A DNA stretch of 18,527 nucleotides. Origin: an uncultured Lachnospiraceae bacterium (GTDB lineage Bacteria; Bacillota; Clostridia; Lachnospirales; Lachnospiraceae). The position numbers and the translations under genes were made by a program. The notes under the pieces were generated by a model that was given only the letters and a program-made list of their open reading frames with translations, did not search any database and had not been told where the DNA came from. The stretch is from positions 1 to 18,527 of the forward strand of contig CAJTVQ010000060.1 of assembly GCA_910579935.1 (NCBI GenBank). Direction: 5' to 3'. How positions within the stretch are numbered: the stretch's first letter is position 1; every line of letters starts with the position of its first letter. This document shows positions 5,850 through 14,607 of this stretch, one piece after another.

Positions 5850-6575
5850 CTATAACACCCCAAACAATTCCCAAATCCTCTTATCCTCAATAATCCGGTC
5901 ACTGGCCTTCCCCTCATTCGCAAGCATCGCCTCCACTTTATTCGCCAGCGTTACGTCAATGAAATGCCCCACATCGATTCCCCTCAGTTCAAAGAACAAA
6001 AGCGGCTGTTCGTCCAGACGCACCCCTACCCCATACAATGCCGCCGCCACATGCTTGCACATCAGCGCCCAGTCCGGACAGCTGCAGTTAAAGCTGATTT
6101 CCCTGGGCGCCGGAAACAGACCGTCTTTTCCCTGAAAAAGTTCCTGCATTTCTTCCGGAAAATTTCCGTTCAGCAGCGCCTCCATATTCTCTATTTTTCT
6201 GCCGCATTTCTGAATAATGCTCTGGCATTTTTCCTCGGAAAGCGGACTGATCCGAATTTCTACCTTATAGGGCACTTTGCGCGTTCCCTGCACCCTGGCG
6301 GAGATCTTTCCCTTCTGTATCTTCAGGTCGATGACCGCTCCGGTCCGCACATAGCGTTTCCCACGGTCTAAACGGCTCTCGTAATCCGCATACCGCTCCA
6401 GATTGCTGCACCATGCTTTCCCCCACCAGTTTTTTGCAATATTCCTGCCCTGCGCCGTCACCGGTTCCAAAACATTCCCTTTCTTTGCTTCTTTCTTCCT
6501 GCTCTCCGCCGCATTCTTTTTCAGTTCTTTCGTATTGGGCTGTTCATAATATGTTGTATTCCAATATCTGCTCAT
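5850..6575 (-). CDS. SWIM zinc-finger protein
   Basis: A 241-residue protein with a SWIM motif CxC-x6-CxH: Cys164, Cys166, Cys173 and His175 (in FNCSCPDWALMCKHVAAAL). SWIM domains bind zinc and are predicted to bind DNA or protein. In bacteria they recur next to or fused with SNF2-family ATPases. The N-terminal ~45 residues are rich in Lys/Glu, followed by NIAKNWWGKAWC, a conserved opening of this group. The gene lies 82 bp downstream of the SNF2 helicase on the same strand without an intervening promoter, so the two likely form one transcript and one complex. The ribosome binding site (GGCAGGT) is modest. Exact cellular role unknown. Confidence 0.9.
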   Translation of the reverse strand: MSRYWNTTYYEQPNTKELKKNAAESRKKEAKKGNVLEPVTAQGRNIAKNWWGKAWCSNLERYADYESRLDRGKRYVRTGAVIDLKIQKGKISARVQGTRKVPYKVEIRISPLSEEKCQSIIQKCGRKIENMEALLNGNFPEEMQELFQGKDGLFPAPREISFNCSCPDWALMCKHVAAALYGVGVRLDEQPLLFFELRGIDVGHFIDVTLANKVEAMLANEGKASDRIIEDKRIWELFGVL

Positions 6576-6657
6576 CTGCTACCTGCCATTCTCTGCTTTT
6601 ATCCGTATCTTCAATCCGGCGCCTCACTTCTTTATCCCCGTTCTGAAACCTGCCGGC

Positions 6658-9291
6658 TTACTTTTTCCGCGAAGCGGTCTGCTTCGGCAGTTCCAGTCTC
6701 AGAATGGACATCAGTTCATCATTATTCAGTTCCGTGATCCACTTCTCGCCTCCGGAACCTATGACATTTTCCGCCAACTCCTTCTTTGACTCAATCATGG
6801 CGTCTATCTTCTCTTCCACCGTTCCCCTGCATACCAGCTTATGCACCACAACATCTTTCTTCTGTCCAATCCGGAATGCACGGTCCGTTGCCTGATTTTC
6901 CACTGCCGGATTCCACCAACGGTCAAAGTGGATGACATGATTTGCTTTCGTCAGATTCAATCCTGTTCCGCCGGCTTTTACCGAAACAACAATATAGGGG
7001 ACATACTTCTCTCCCTGAAAGTCCTCTACAATCTTCCCTCTCTTCGCCACCGGAGTCCCGCCATGGAGAACATGGCCTCTTATCCTGAAAATTTGCGTCA
7101 GGAATTCTGACAGATATTCCGTAATCTCCTTAAACTGCGTAAATATGATCACACGTTCCCGCTTCTCATAAATCGTTTCACAGATCTCTTTCAGCATGAT
7201 CAGCTTCCCGCTCTCATCCATCGAATAGCCAGACTGTCCCAGATACTGATCCGGATGATTGCAGATCTGTTTCAGTTTCATAATGGTGGTAAGTATAATA
7301 CCGCTGCGCTGAATCCCCTCCGTCTGTTCAATCAGACGTTCCATATCCGACACGGCTTTCCGGTACAGGACTATCTGTTTCTTCGTCAGGGAAACATAAT
7401 CCACGCTCTCCAGTTTTTCCGGCAGATCTGCAATAATACGTTTATCGGTTTTCACACGGCGGAGCATAAACGGGGCCACCATTGTTTTTAACTTCTGATA
7501 TCCTTCCGGATGCGCGTCCAGTTCCTTGCAGTATTCATGGAACTCCTTGGAAGAACCGAGCAGACCCTTATTCAGAAAATCGAACAGTGACCAGAGATTC
7601 ATCAGTTCATTTTCAATCGGCGTTCCCGTCATCACGATCCGCATCCTGGAAGAAAGCTTTTTGATTTCCCTTGTCTGTTTGGTTCCCGGATTCTTGATCG
7701 CCTGCGCCTCATCCAATACTATGCAGTCCCATTGGATTTCCTGCAGTCCTTTTATCCTTGCGATCATGCCGTAAGTGGTAATGGTCAGAAACGCCTTGCT
7801 TTCCTTCAGTTCCTCTTCCAATACGGCGGTTCCTTTTCCGTGAAGCATCAGCAGACTCATCCCGGGTGAAAACTTTTCTACCTCCTTTAGCCAGTTCCCC
7901 AATAAAGAGGCCGGAAGCACCAAAAGAACACGGGCTGTCTTATCCGCACCCCTTAATCTCTCCAAATATGCCAGTACCTGTACAGTCTTTCCCAGTCCCA
8001 TATCATCTGCCAGACAGGCCCCGAAACCGAGCTTGTCCATATAATTTAACCACGCATACCCGTTTTTCTGATAGGGGCGCAGTGTAGCGTGAAAACTCTT
8101 CGGCAGCGCCACTTTACGGATCGTTTCCGGCTTTCTCAAATGCATCAGGAGTTCCGACAGCCATTCTCCGTTGGAAACCGCCGTTCCCACATCCAATTTC
8201 CCGTTTTCCTGTCCGAGCTCTGTCTGCATGGCCTCCAAAAGCGTCATTTCCTCCGGAAGTTCTTCCATCTTCTGCAGCAGCTCCTGCAGTTTCTTATGGT
8301 CTACCTCCACCCATTTTCCCTTCAGCAGGGCCAGTCCGTCGGTCTGTTCCAAAAGTTTCCGGATATCCTCCTGCGTTAATTCCACGCCGTCTACCATCAG
8401 CTTCGGACTGACGGAAATCAACGTATCGAAACCGAGCATGGACGGTTTCCGGTCCCCCAGACTCGCCGTCAGGGAAACGGATGCCGCTTTTTTCTTCCAC
8501 CAGTTCGGAATCCGGCATAAGATTCCGGTATTCTCAATCGTCTCAATATCTTTTAAAAAACTATAAGCTTCATCCGCCGTCAATCGAAGCGGATGAAACA
8601 TTTCCCCAGTTTCCATGAACCCGCCGATCAGGTCCGACACTTCCGCGGCACGGTTCAGACAGGATAAGAGCGTCAGCAGCTTTTCCCGCTCGTTTTTATA
8701 CTCTGTCAGCGCATACTTCAACGGAACATGTTTTACTTTCCCGTCCTCTCCCTTCGTGGCATAAGTGGCCAGAAAAGCAAACGGGAACTCACTCTCCCTG
8801 TTCTCCACCAAATGAAAGAAAATCCGCTCCGGCACGTGCAGGCGCTGGCTTTTTTCTGTCAGGTACATCTCCACGGTTCCGTTATACTGCGCAATTTCTC
8901 CTGCAAATATGCCTGTCAGTCTGCCCCAGACTGCTTTTATCCACTTTTTGGTAACATACTCTGCTCCGATTGCAAACGGCACCGCTTTCAGCAATGTCTC
9001 TATATCCTCATCCGACGGTTCCGGTTCTGCATGTTCCCTGACAAGCTCCAGTTCCGTCAGACTCGTCAGCTGTCTCAGAAAAGAATCGGAAACCAGCCGG
9101 AGAAAAACCCCCGTGGCTGTCAGTTCCGCAAACTTTTCTTCAAAGCCCATCTGATATAACGCATAATACCTGTCTTTCTCAAAACGCCCTCTCCATTCTC
9201 CCTGCGTCTGCGCAGACTGCACGTCCAGGCAAAAGTCTTTTTCCGTAAAAATAAACTGCAGTCTTTCCGCCTGCCCTTCTCCTTTATTCAT
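6658..9291 (-). CDS. SNF2-family DNA-dependent ATPase / helicase
   Basis: An 877-residue Swi2/Snf2 ATPase. The N-terminal ~390 residues look like the bacterial SNF2-associated region. The motor follows: Walker A DDMGLGKTVQ (about residue 425), DEAQ box (about 527), MTGTPIENELMNLWSLFDFL, and in the second lobe GGTGLNLTKANHVIHFDRWW and QATDRAFRIGQ (motif VI, about 795). Such enzymes translocate on double-stranded DNA and remodel protein-DNA complexes; RapA and many phage-defence systems are related. It has no SWIM zinc finger of its own, and the separate SWIM gene directly downstream probably supplies it. The start is supported by GGAAAGGG about 5 nt upstream and a near-consensus promoter at 9327-9355. 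A housekeeping role or defence cannot be distinguished here. Confidence 0.93.
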   Translation of the reverse strand: MNKGEGQAERLQFIFTEKDFCLDVQSAQTQGEWRGRFEKDRYYALYQMGFEEKFAELTATGVFLRLVSDSFLRQLTSLTELELVREHAEPEPSDEDIETLLKAVPFAIGAEYVTKKWIKAVWGRLTGIFAGEIAQYNGTVEMYLTEKSQRLHVPERIFFHLVENRESEFPFAFLATYATKGEDGKVKHVPLKYALTEYKNEREKLLTLLSCLNRAAEVSDLIGGFMETGEMFHPLRLTADEAYSFLKDIETIENTGILCRIPNWWKKKAASVSLTASLGDRKPSMLGFDTLISVSPKLMVDGVELTQEDIRKLLEQTDGLALLKGKWVEVDHKKLQELLQKMEELPEEMTLLEAMQTELGQENGKLDVGTAVSNGEWLSELLMHLRKPETIRKVALPKSFHATLRPYQKNGYAWLNYMDKLGFGACLADDMGLGKTVQVLAYLERLRGADKTARVLLVLPASLLGNWLKEVEKFSPGMSLLMLHGKGTAVLEEELKESKAFLTITTYGMIARIKGLQEIQWDCIVLDEAQAIKNPGTKQTREIKKLSSRMRIVMTGTPIENELMNLWSLFDFLNKGLLGSSKEFHEYCKELDAHPEGYQKLKTMVAPFMLRRVKTDKRIIADLPEKLESVDYVSLTKKQIVLYRKAVSDMERLIEQTEGIQRSGIILTTIMKLKQICNHPDQYLGQSGYSMDESGKLIMLKEICETIYEKRERVIIFTQFKEITEYLSEFLTQIFRIRGHVLHGGTPVAKRGKIVEDFQGEKYVPYIVVSVKAGGTGLNLTKANHVIHFDRWWNPAVENQATDRAFRIGQKKDVVVHKLVCRGTVEEKIDAMIESKKELAENVIGSGGEKWITELNNDELMSILRLELPKQTASRKK

Positions 9292-9326
9292 AAAGTCCCT
9301 TTCCTTTTGTATGGTATTGTACTGTC

Positions 9327-9355
9327 ATTATATACAAAAAGCGCCTGCATTACAA
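9327..9355 (-). promoter_or_regulatory. Promoter of the SNF2-SWIM operon
   Basis: Minus strand: -35 TTGTAA (9355-9350), 17-nt spacer, -10 TATAAT (9332-9327), start near 9320, only about 29 nt before the helicase ATG. A short leader and strong -10 suggest constitutive expression. Confidence 0.8.
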
Positions 9356-9442
9356 GGCGGTCCCATACAGCACGGAAATCAATTATCAATTCCTGTCTGT
9401 CCTGCCCCTGAGACTGCCTTGCGATTCAGCCCTGATGATCAG

Positions 9443-10564
9443 CTAAAGAACCGTCCTCAGATATTCCACAATTACCGCCGCTGCCCTCGCATGGGATCTT
9501 TCCCCCGGATGTTCCCTGGAACCCACCGTCTCCGCCGTGGTATTGGGAAGCTGGAGAAACGCAAGATTGGCATCCCCCGTTTCCTTTTGGTAACGGTTCA
9601 TGGCATCCGTAATGGCAAAGGTCAGATCATATCCCAGCATCCCGTATGTCCATACGATATGTGACCCAGGATTATGCTTCCGGATCATGCCGAGGAAATC
9701 GATCACTGCCTGTTTCAACCGTTCAATATCCTCCGTGTGGTAAGTTCCGTCTGGATTCCTGCGCTGCCGGAATGTCTGTCCCGTTAGCGGGTCTTCCCAT
9801 GCCGGCTGATCGAACGCACTTGCATCATTCGTACCCAGGTTTACAATGACGGCATCCGGTTTCCAGCTTTGGAAATCATAGGGTTTTGCTGCCCCCAGCC
9901 TTTCGTTCCTCTCTCCGCCCGCCAGACCGCAGATTTTTTCATAGCGGGAAGGGATATTATGGCGGGGGTCATTGTCCCAGCCGCACAGTATCCCCCAGCC
10001 GCCCTGGGAAATCAGCCGGAATTCCGCTTCCAATGCATCGGAAACCATCCCCGCATAGTTCCGGCTGACGCTCATGTACATGGGAAGCCAGTCCATATCT
10101 GTTTTTTCCCCATAGGTTCCCTCACCGGAAGTAATGCTGTCACCGATAAATTCCAGCTTGTAACGCCTGCCGGGAACCGGACAAAAAGCGCCGTCACTCC
10201 GAAAGCCTTTGATCAGCAGACAGCATCCGCCATCCTCCGACATCGCCTGAAGTTCCCTGACAAACCTCACGTTTTTCACGGTATCAGGACTCATTCCCCT
10301 GAAAAGACACAGGGAATAACTGCCTGCCATCAGCATCTGCCTGCTCAGGAACGCGCCGTTTAACGCAGTCCAGACCCACGGCTCATACACATCAAAATCC
10401 ACTTCCACATCAATCCACAGCTCACTGCCCGTCACATTCACTTCAATCCCGCTTCCCTGGCTGAACAGAGGCAGCGGATCCTGTCCCTCGTCCGTCCTTC
10501 CGTGAATTTTGTAATTTTCTACTTCTTTCAGTCTGTATTCTTTCAACTTTTCATTCCGTACCAT
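9443..10564 (-). CDS. SGNH/GDSL hydrolase, CE2-like carbohydrate esterase
   Basis: About 373 residues. The first ~130 residues are beta-rich, as in the jelly-roll domain of carbohydrate esterase family 2. The SGNH domain then shows block I FIGDSITSGEG (Ser143), block II SQGGWG, block III NLGTND and a C-terminal REHPGERSH His block. CE2 enzymes remove O-acetyl groups from plant polysaccharides or oligosaccharides. No signal peptide is seen, so it probably acts in the cytoplasm on imported oligosaccharides. I chose the ATG at 10564: GGGAG is 8 nt upstream, and the longer frame (TTG at 10648) begins inside a terminator. It lies directly downstream of the GH53 galactanase but is separated from it by a terminator and has its own promoter. 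Confidence 0.87.
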   Translation of the reverse strand: MVRNEKLKEYRLKEVENYKIHGRTDEGQDPLPLFSQGSGIEVNVTGSELWIDVEVDFDVYEPWVWTALNGAFLSRQMLMAGSYSLCLFRGMSPDTVKNVRFVRELQAMSEDGGCCLLIKGFRSDGAFCPVPGRRYKLEFIGDSITSGEGTYGEKTDMDWLPMYMSVSRNYAGMVSDALEAEFRLISQGGWGILCGWDNDPRHNIPSRYEKICGLAGGERNERLGAAKPYDFQSWKPDAVIVNLGTNDASAFDQPAWEDPLTGQTFRQRRNPDGTYHTEDIERLKQAVIDFLGMIRKHNPGSHIVWTYGMLGYDLTFAITDAMNRYQKETGDANLAFLQLPNTTAETVGSREHPGERSHARAAAVIVEYLRTVL

Positions 10565-10619
10565 CTTTCCATCTCCCATACTTTTACTGTCGCAGCATCC
10601 TGTCTGTGCTGTTATTACC

Positions 10620-10648
10620 AGTGTATTTCTTCCTGACATTTTTTTCAA
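10620..10648 (-). promoter_or_regulatory. Promoter of the SGNH esterase gene
   Basis: Minus strand: -35 TTGAAA (10648-10643), 17-nt spacer, -10 TACACT (10625-10620), start near 10613 and about 49 nt of leader. The -35 abuts the T-run of the upstream terminator. Confidence 0.6.
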
Positions 10649-10679
10649 GAAAAAAAGCGCTTTATTTTCATAAGCGCTT
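10649..10679 (-). terminator. Rho-independent terminator after the GH53 gene
   Basis: On the minus strand AAGCGCTT (10679-10672), a short AT-rich loop and AAGCGCTT (10662-10655) form the stem, followed by a run of T to about 10650. It lies 44 bp past the GH53 stop codon. Confidence 0.85.
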
Positions 10680-10722
10680 CATTCCGTATCTCTCCGGCCA
10701 ATTGCATTTTATGATCCTGTCC

Positions 10723-12816
10723 TCAATCCGAAATCCTGTTTAAGGTAATATCATCCACGGTTCCCCAGCTTTTTGCATTACACTTTATACGCACACCGAT
10801 GGTCAGAGTGCCGTCCGCGATCACTATGCCAGAAATCACGGGATTCTTCCAATCCCCATAAGCCGTCACCATAAAGGGCTGCGCCTGTTCCCCGCCTTCC
10901 GTCACTGCATACAATTCCATTTCCGCTTCCTCCGACATGTCGCCGCCCTGCGCATAGGCCGAAAGCTGATAGGTACCGGCCTCCAAATCCGTAAACTCCT
11001 GCTCGATGGAAAATTCCATATCCTCTTCTGACCAAAAATGAAACGCCGTCTCACCGCTGTACGCATCATCCGCCTTTACCTGAAAATCCGTAGGATCACT
11101 GCTGCCCGCATATGCCACCTTCCACATGGAAGTATCACTGTCTTCAAAACCCGGATTCTGCACCAGGTTCATCCTCGTAACTTCCACACTGCAGGTAACC
11201 GCAACCCCCTCTTCTAAAGAACCCGTAACCTCATAGACACCTCCGGTTTTTGTGTCAATCGCGGCAATCTGTGCCTCATTCCATGCAACCGGCAGCTTTT
11301 GGTTATGGGAACGGTCATTGTAAATTACTTCCACCGTTTCCGGAAGTTCGACTGTGCCGCCCACTTCACAGACCACCGTAACTTTTGGAACCTCAATCAC
11401 TGCCAGAGGCGCGGATGCACCGGATTTCAAATATTTGAATACATTAAGGGATGCCAGCGGATGCCCGCTAAAATCAAACATTGCCTGATTATCCCATGAA
11501 CAGCCGCCGTAATACAGTCCGGCATCCTCCGGATCATACTCTCCCGCATAGCTGCTTGCCCAGCCGCTTCCAAACTCCTCCCATACCGGAGAATTATCCG
11601 CCGTCGCTTCGCCGACAGGAATCCATACACCTTCCCAGTAAAATACGCCGATGACGCCCGCTTCGTTTGCCGCCGCGCAGACATCGCGGATCATGGAAGC
11701 CTGTCCCTGCACGGTGGCAGGATACCCTTCCGTCAGATCATCCATACCGGTCAGACTGTTGGCGCTGCCGTCACCATCCTCAGAGGTATAGCAGTAGGAA
11801 GTCTCTGCGATCAGGACTTTCTTACCGTATTTTTCCTGAAGCATTCCGGCAGTTTCCTGCATATTGCTTATGGTTCCATGCCAGAACGGATAGTAGGACA
11901 GCCCGAGAATATCATAATCCAGTTCATTGACCGTCAGATTGGAGGCCAGACTGTCTAACTGGTCCCGTTCGGTCATGTTAGTATAATGCACAACGATCTG
12001 AATATCCCTTTCATAAACCCCGGATATTTCACGGACTCCCCTGCTTCCTGCATGCAGGAGTTGTGTAACCTTAGACAGGGAAGTCTCTCCTGACATCCCG
12101 TTGTTAATTTCATTTCCGATCTGTACCATTCCCACATCCACACCGGCGTCCAGCATCTCTGCCAGGCTTTCTTTTGTAAACTCATAGAGTGCATCGCATT
12201 TTTCCCCGATATCCATACCCTCCCACGCCTTCGGTGCATGCTGCCTTTTCGGGTCCGCCCAGAAATCCGAATAATGGAAATCAATGCAGACTTTCATACC
12301 GTATTCCGTTGCACGCTTCCCCAGCGCAATGGCAGTTGCAACGTCGTTATTCCCGCCGCCGTATCCGTTGCCGTTTTCGTCATAAGGGTCATTCCAGACA
12401 CGCAGACGTATGTAATTGACGCCGGACTCCGCCAATGTCTTAAAAACATCCTGTTCTTCCCCCTCATAGTTATAATACTTCACACCGCTGTTTTCTTCCG
12501 CCAGCACAGAAGACGCGTCCATACCCCGGATAAAGTCGTCCGAAATACCCGCAACCGGTTCTATATAAAGCTCTGTCTGTAAACCCGCAGATGCCTGAAC
12601 CGCCGGTTCCGCTTCTGCTTTGCTTTCCATTCCCTCTGCTTCTATTCCTTCTGCATGCGCCTCTCCTGTTTCTGCTACTTCCAGTGTTTCTGGCGGCGCC
12701 TGTTCCCGCATCTCTGTGTCAGAAGCCGCATTTGTGCTCCCGCATCCTGCCATGACGGCAATACTAAGACTGCCGCAGATACCTAAAACTAATAATCCTG
12801 TATAAAACCGCTTCAT
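10723..12816 (-). CDS. GH53 endo-beta-1,4-galactanase lipoprotein with Ig-like and CBM61-like domains
   Basis: A secreted, lipid-anchored enzyme of 697 residues that cleaves type I (arabino)galactan of pectin. The ATG at 12816 has GGGAGG 8 nt upstream and opens a lipoprotein signal (hydrophobic core, lipobox VMAGC). The longer frame to 12915 lacks these features. An acidic Ala/Glu-rich linker (about 30-85) leads to the GH53 barrel (about 88-470): FIRGMDASSV, NYIRLRVWNDP, FHYSDFWADP, QIGNEINNG (acid/base Glu near 235) and IAETSYCY (nucleophile Glu near 336). Then come an Ig-like domain (about 477-545) and a carbohydrate-binding domain (about 547-697, from NLVQNPGFEDSD) resembling galactan-binding CBM61. 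No transporter or transcription regulator accompanies it. Its promoter is not evident. Confidence 0.93.
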   Translation of the reverse strand: MKRFYTGLLVLGICGSLSIAVMAGCGSTNAASDTEMREQAPPETLEVAETGEAHAEGIEAEGMESKAEAEPAVQASAGLQTELYIEPVAGISDDFIRGMDASSVLAEENSGVKYYNYEGEEQDVFKTLAESGVNYIRLRVWNDPYDENGNGYGGGNNDVATAIALGKRATEYGMKVCIDFHYSDFWADPKRQHAPKAWEGMDIGEKCDALYEFTKESLAEMLDAGVDVGMVQIGNEINNGMSGETSLSKVTQLLHAGSRGVREISGVYERDIQIVVHYTNMTERDQLDSLASNLTVNELDYDILGLSYYPFWHGTISNMQETAGMLQEKYGKKVLIAETSYCYTSEDGDGSANSLTGMDDLTEGYPATVQGQASMIRDVCAAANEAGVIGVFYWEGVWIPVGEATADNSPVWEEFGSGWASSYAGEYDPEDAGLYYGGCSWDNQAMFDFSGHPLASLNVFKYLKSGASAPLAVIEVPKVTVVCEVGGTVELPETVEVIYNDRSHNQKLPVAWNEAQIAAIDTKTGGVYEVTGSLEEGVAVTCSVEVTRMNLVQNPGFEDSDTSMWKVAYAGSSDPTDFQVKADDAYSGETAFHFWSEEDMEFSIEQEFTDLEAGTYQLSAYAQGGDMSEEAEMELYAVTEGGEQAQPFMVTAYGDWKNPVISGIVIADGTLTIGVRIKCNAKSWGTVDDITLNRISD

Positions 12817-12902
12817 AAATAAATCCTCCCATTTCCTGTTTGTTGGGATCTCTCCGAAAGAATACCGGAAACTGCACTCCTGCTTACCAGAAACAACTCC
12901 TG

Positions 12903-13766
12903 TCAAAACAAACACAGCTGCTCATATTTCTCCGGAAATTCCCGCAGATACCGGAAACATGCATCCGCATCGCACACGATTCCATTGGCACGGCATTTCT
13001 CCCGAAGCAGTCCCATCAATTCCCTGCTTCTGTCGCTTGGCAGTTCATATGAATACCCGTACTTCTGACGGTACTTCTCTTTCATTCCCGGAAAGTGCCT
13101 GTCCAGCGCCCTGTAAAAATATTCCCTGTCACCCTCGCGCAGCGTCACACCCATGCCAAACGTGATTATTCCATATACCTTTGCGGAAATACAATAATCC
13201 AGAATGCCCCCAATATTTTCTCTTGTATCGTTGATAAAAGGCAGAACCGGTGTCAGCCATACGATCGTTGGAATTCCGTTTTCATGGAAAATACGCAATG
13301 CTTCCGCCCTCGCTTTCGTACCGCAGACATTGGGCTCTATGATACTGCACAACTCCTCGTCATAAGTCGTCAATGTCATCTGCACCACACATTTTGCCTT
13401 TTCATGAATGCGCTTCAGAATATCCAGATCCCTGAGAACACGGTCGGATTTCGTCAGGACTGTCACCCCGTATCCATAACGCTCGATCAGTTCCAGGCAC
13501 TTCCTGGTCAGTCCCAGTTCCTCCTCGCAATGCATATACGGGTCGCACATCGCCCCTGTTCCGATCATGCACTTTTTCCGCTTGGAACGAAGCGCCTTTT
13601 CCAACAGTTCCGGCGCATTCTGCTTCACTTCGATATCTTCAAACTCATGGGTAAATCCGTAACACTTGCTTCTGCTGTCACAGTAAATGCAGCCGTGGGT
13701 GCATCCTCTGTAAAGATTCATGCCGTTTCCCGCGGATAAAATTCCTTTTACGTTTACAAAATGCAT
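12903..13766 (-). CDS. Radical SAM protein (SPL/Rv2578c-like)
   Basis: A 287-residue radical S-adenosylmethionine enzyme. The iron-sulfur cluster motif CxxxCxxC is at Cys22, Cys26 and Cys29 (RGCTHGCIYCDSRS). GTGAMCDPYMHCEEELGLTR and VTVLTKSDRVLRDL are typical of the spore-photoproduct-lyase-like / Rv2578c radical SAM group, whose substrates are mostly unknown. The start has AGGAGTGAGGAAAAT directly upstream. No known partner gene lies beside it, so no substrate can be inferred. The GH53 start codon lies 86 bp past its stop on the same strand. Confidence 0.9.
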   Translation of the reverse strand: MHFVNVKGILSAGNGMNLYRGCTHGCIYCDSRSKCYGFTHEFEDIEVKQNAPELLEKALRSKRKKCMIGTGAMCDPYMHCEEELGLTRKCLELIERYGYGVTVLTKSDRVLRDLDILKRIHEKAKCVVQMTLTTYDEELCSIIEPNVCGTKARAEALRIFHENGIPTIVWLTPVLPFINDTRENIGGILDYCISAKVYGIITFGMGVTLREGDREYFYRALDRHFPGMKEKYRQKYGYSYELPSDRSRELMGLLREKCRANGIVCDADACFRYLREFPEKYEQLCLF

Positions 13767-13861
13767 ATTTTCCTCACTCCTGTCACACCGGAAAAATACT
13801 CACGGAATTTATTTCCGAAAGAAAATCCGCACTCTAAAAGCGGCACATCCTCCGCTGTCAT
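13754..13861 (-). pseudogene. Vestige of an AraC-type HTH domain overlapping the radical SAM start
   Basis: A 35-codon minus-strand frame includes LLECGFSFGNKFREYFSGVT. This fits the last helix-turn-helix of AraC/XylS regulators (pattern ECGF-s-xxxF-r-xF-k-xxTG). Nothing of the first HTH or a sensor domain precedes it, and no ribosome binding site is seen. Its end overlaps the radical SAM gene by 13 bp in another frame. It is most simply the tail of a deleted regulator. A chance frame cannot be excluded given the length. Confidence 0.4.
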
Positions 13862-13891
13862 TATCTGCTGTAAATTATACACTTCTTTTCC

Positions 13892-13937
13892 TGACATCAG
13901 TATGTCATATTATAAACATAATTGAACAAAATCGTAA
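13892..13937 (-). promoter_or_regulatory. Promoter with palindromic operator upstream of the radical SAM gene
   Basis: Minus strand: -35 TTACGA (13937-13932), 17-nt spacer, -10 TATAAT (13914-13909). The perfect palindrome TGACAT-N4-ATGTCA (13892-13907) begins 1 nt past the -10 and covers the predicted start site, a classical repressor position. A second TATAAT lies at 13874-13879 without a good -35. Confidence 0.55.
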
Positions 13938-13973
13938 GGGATGTGACCTGAAGAATGATTTATATGTTCGGAT

Positions 13974-14389
13974 CTAATATAAAAACCTTTCCGCAGGAAT
14001 CACCGAATCCGATACATTACCCGCAGTTTCTTCCAATATCACAAACCGATTCTTCAACCAAAAATGTTCTGCCTGCGGATTGCCTTTTACCCAAGCTAAT
14101 CTGACAGAAACAAATCCCTCTGTCTTCAGGGCATCACATAATTCGGAAATAATTTCGGTTCCTATGCCCTTTTTCTGTATCGCCCTATCTGTCATAAAAA
14201 AACCTATGTATGCGGTTTTCTGCCCAGGGTATCCACATATGAGATCCATAACCGCAATCAGCTTTCCATCTGCATAGAACCCTATATATAATATGATCTG
14301 TTTTCACAACATAGATTGAAAATATCCTGAATGTCACTATTCTCAAGCTTTTTTACCGCATACTTACCTGATAATCCATTTACAGTCAT
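13974..14389 (-). pseudogene. GNAT acetyltransferase, broken by internal deletion and frameshift
   Basis: Two minus-strand frames together make a GNAT-fold N-acetyltransferase. The first starts at 14389 (AGAGGTG ribosome binding site; KYAVKKLENSDIQDIFNLCC) and stops at 14282-14284 after SYYI. The second resumes in another frame with GFYADGKLIAVMDLICGYPG, then the acetyl-CoA loop RAIQKKGIGTEI and NPQAEHFWLKNRF. Homologues carry about 25 residues between these parts, so roughly 75 nt are missing and the frame is shifted. The native substrate is unknown. The promoter at 14480-14508 is still intact. A sequencing indel could explain the shift but not the missing residues. Confidence 0.75.
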
Positions 14390-14479
14390 TCTGTCACCTC
14401 TAAAGCTTTTGACCGGAAACCCACAATCTGATATGTACCCCCGCAGCAGCCGGAGAACCGTGATGCATGTGCAAATTAT

Positions 14480-14508
14480 ATTATAGCGGAGAATTTTAGT
14501 GAGGACAA
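14480..14508 (-). promoter_or_regulatory. Promoter of the broken acetyltransferase gene
   Basis: Minus strand: -35 TTGTCC (14508-14503), 17-nt spacer, -10 TATAAT (14485-14480), start near 14473. The leader is about 84 nt. Confidence 0.65.
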
Positions 14509-14607
14509 GCGCATGTAAGGTGAAAACAATCGTCTTGGACAGTACCTCCTGGCAGAATATGCATCGCGGTTCAATATATCTACTGCCGCCAATTACAGGC
14601 AGCGCCA

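Noticed and set aside
9443..10648. Longer start (TTG at 10648) for the SGNH esterase
   Set aside because: It begins at the -35 of the promoter beside a terminator T-run and lacks a ribosome binding site. The ATG at 10564 has one.
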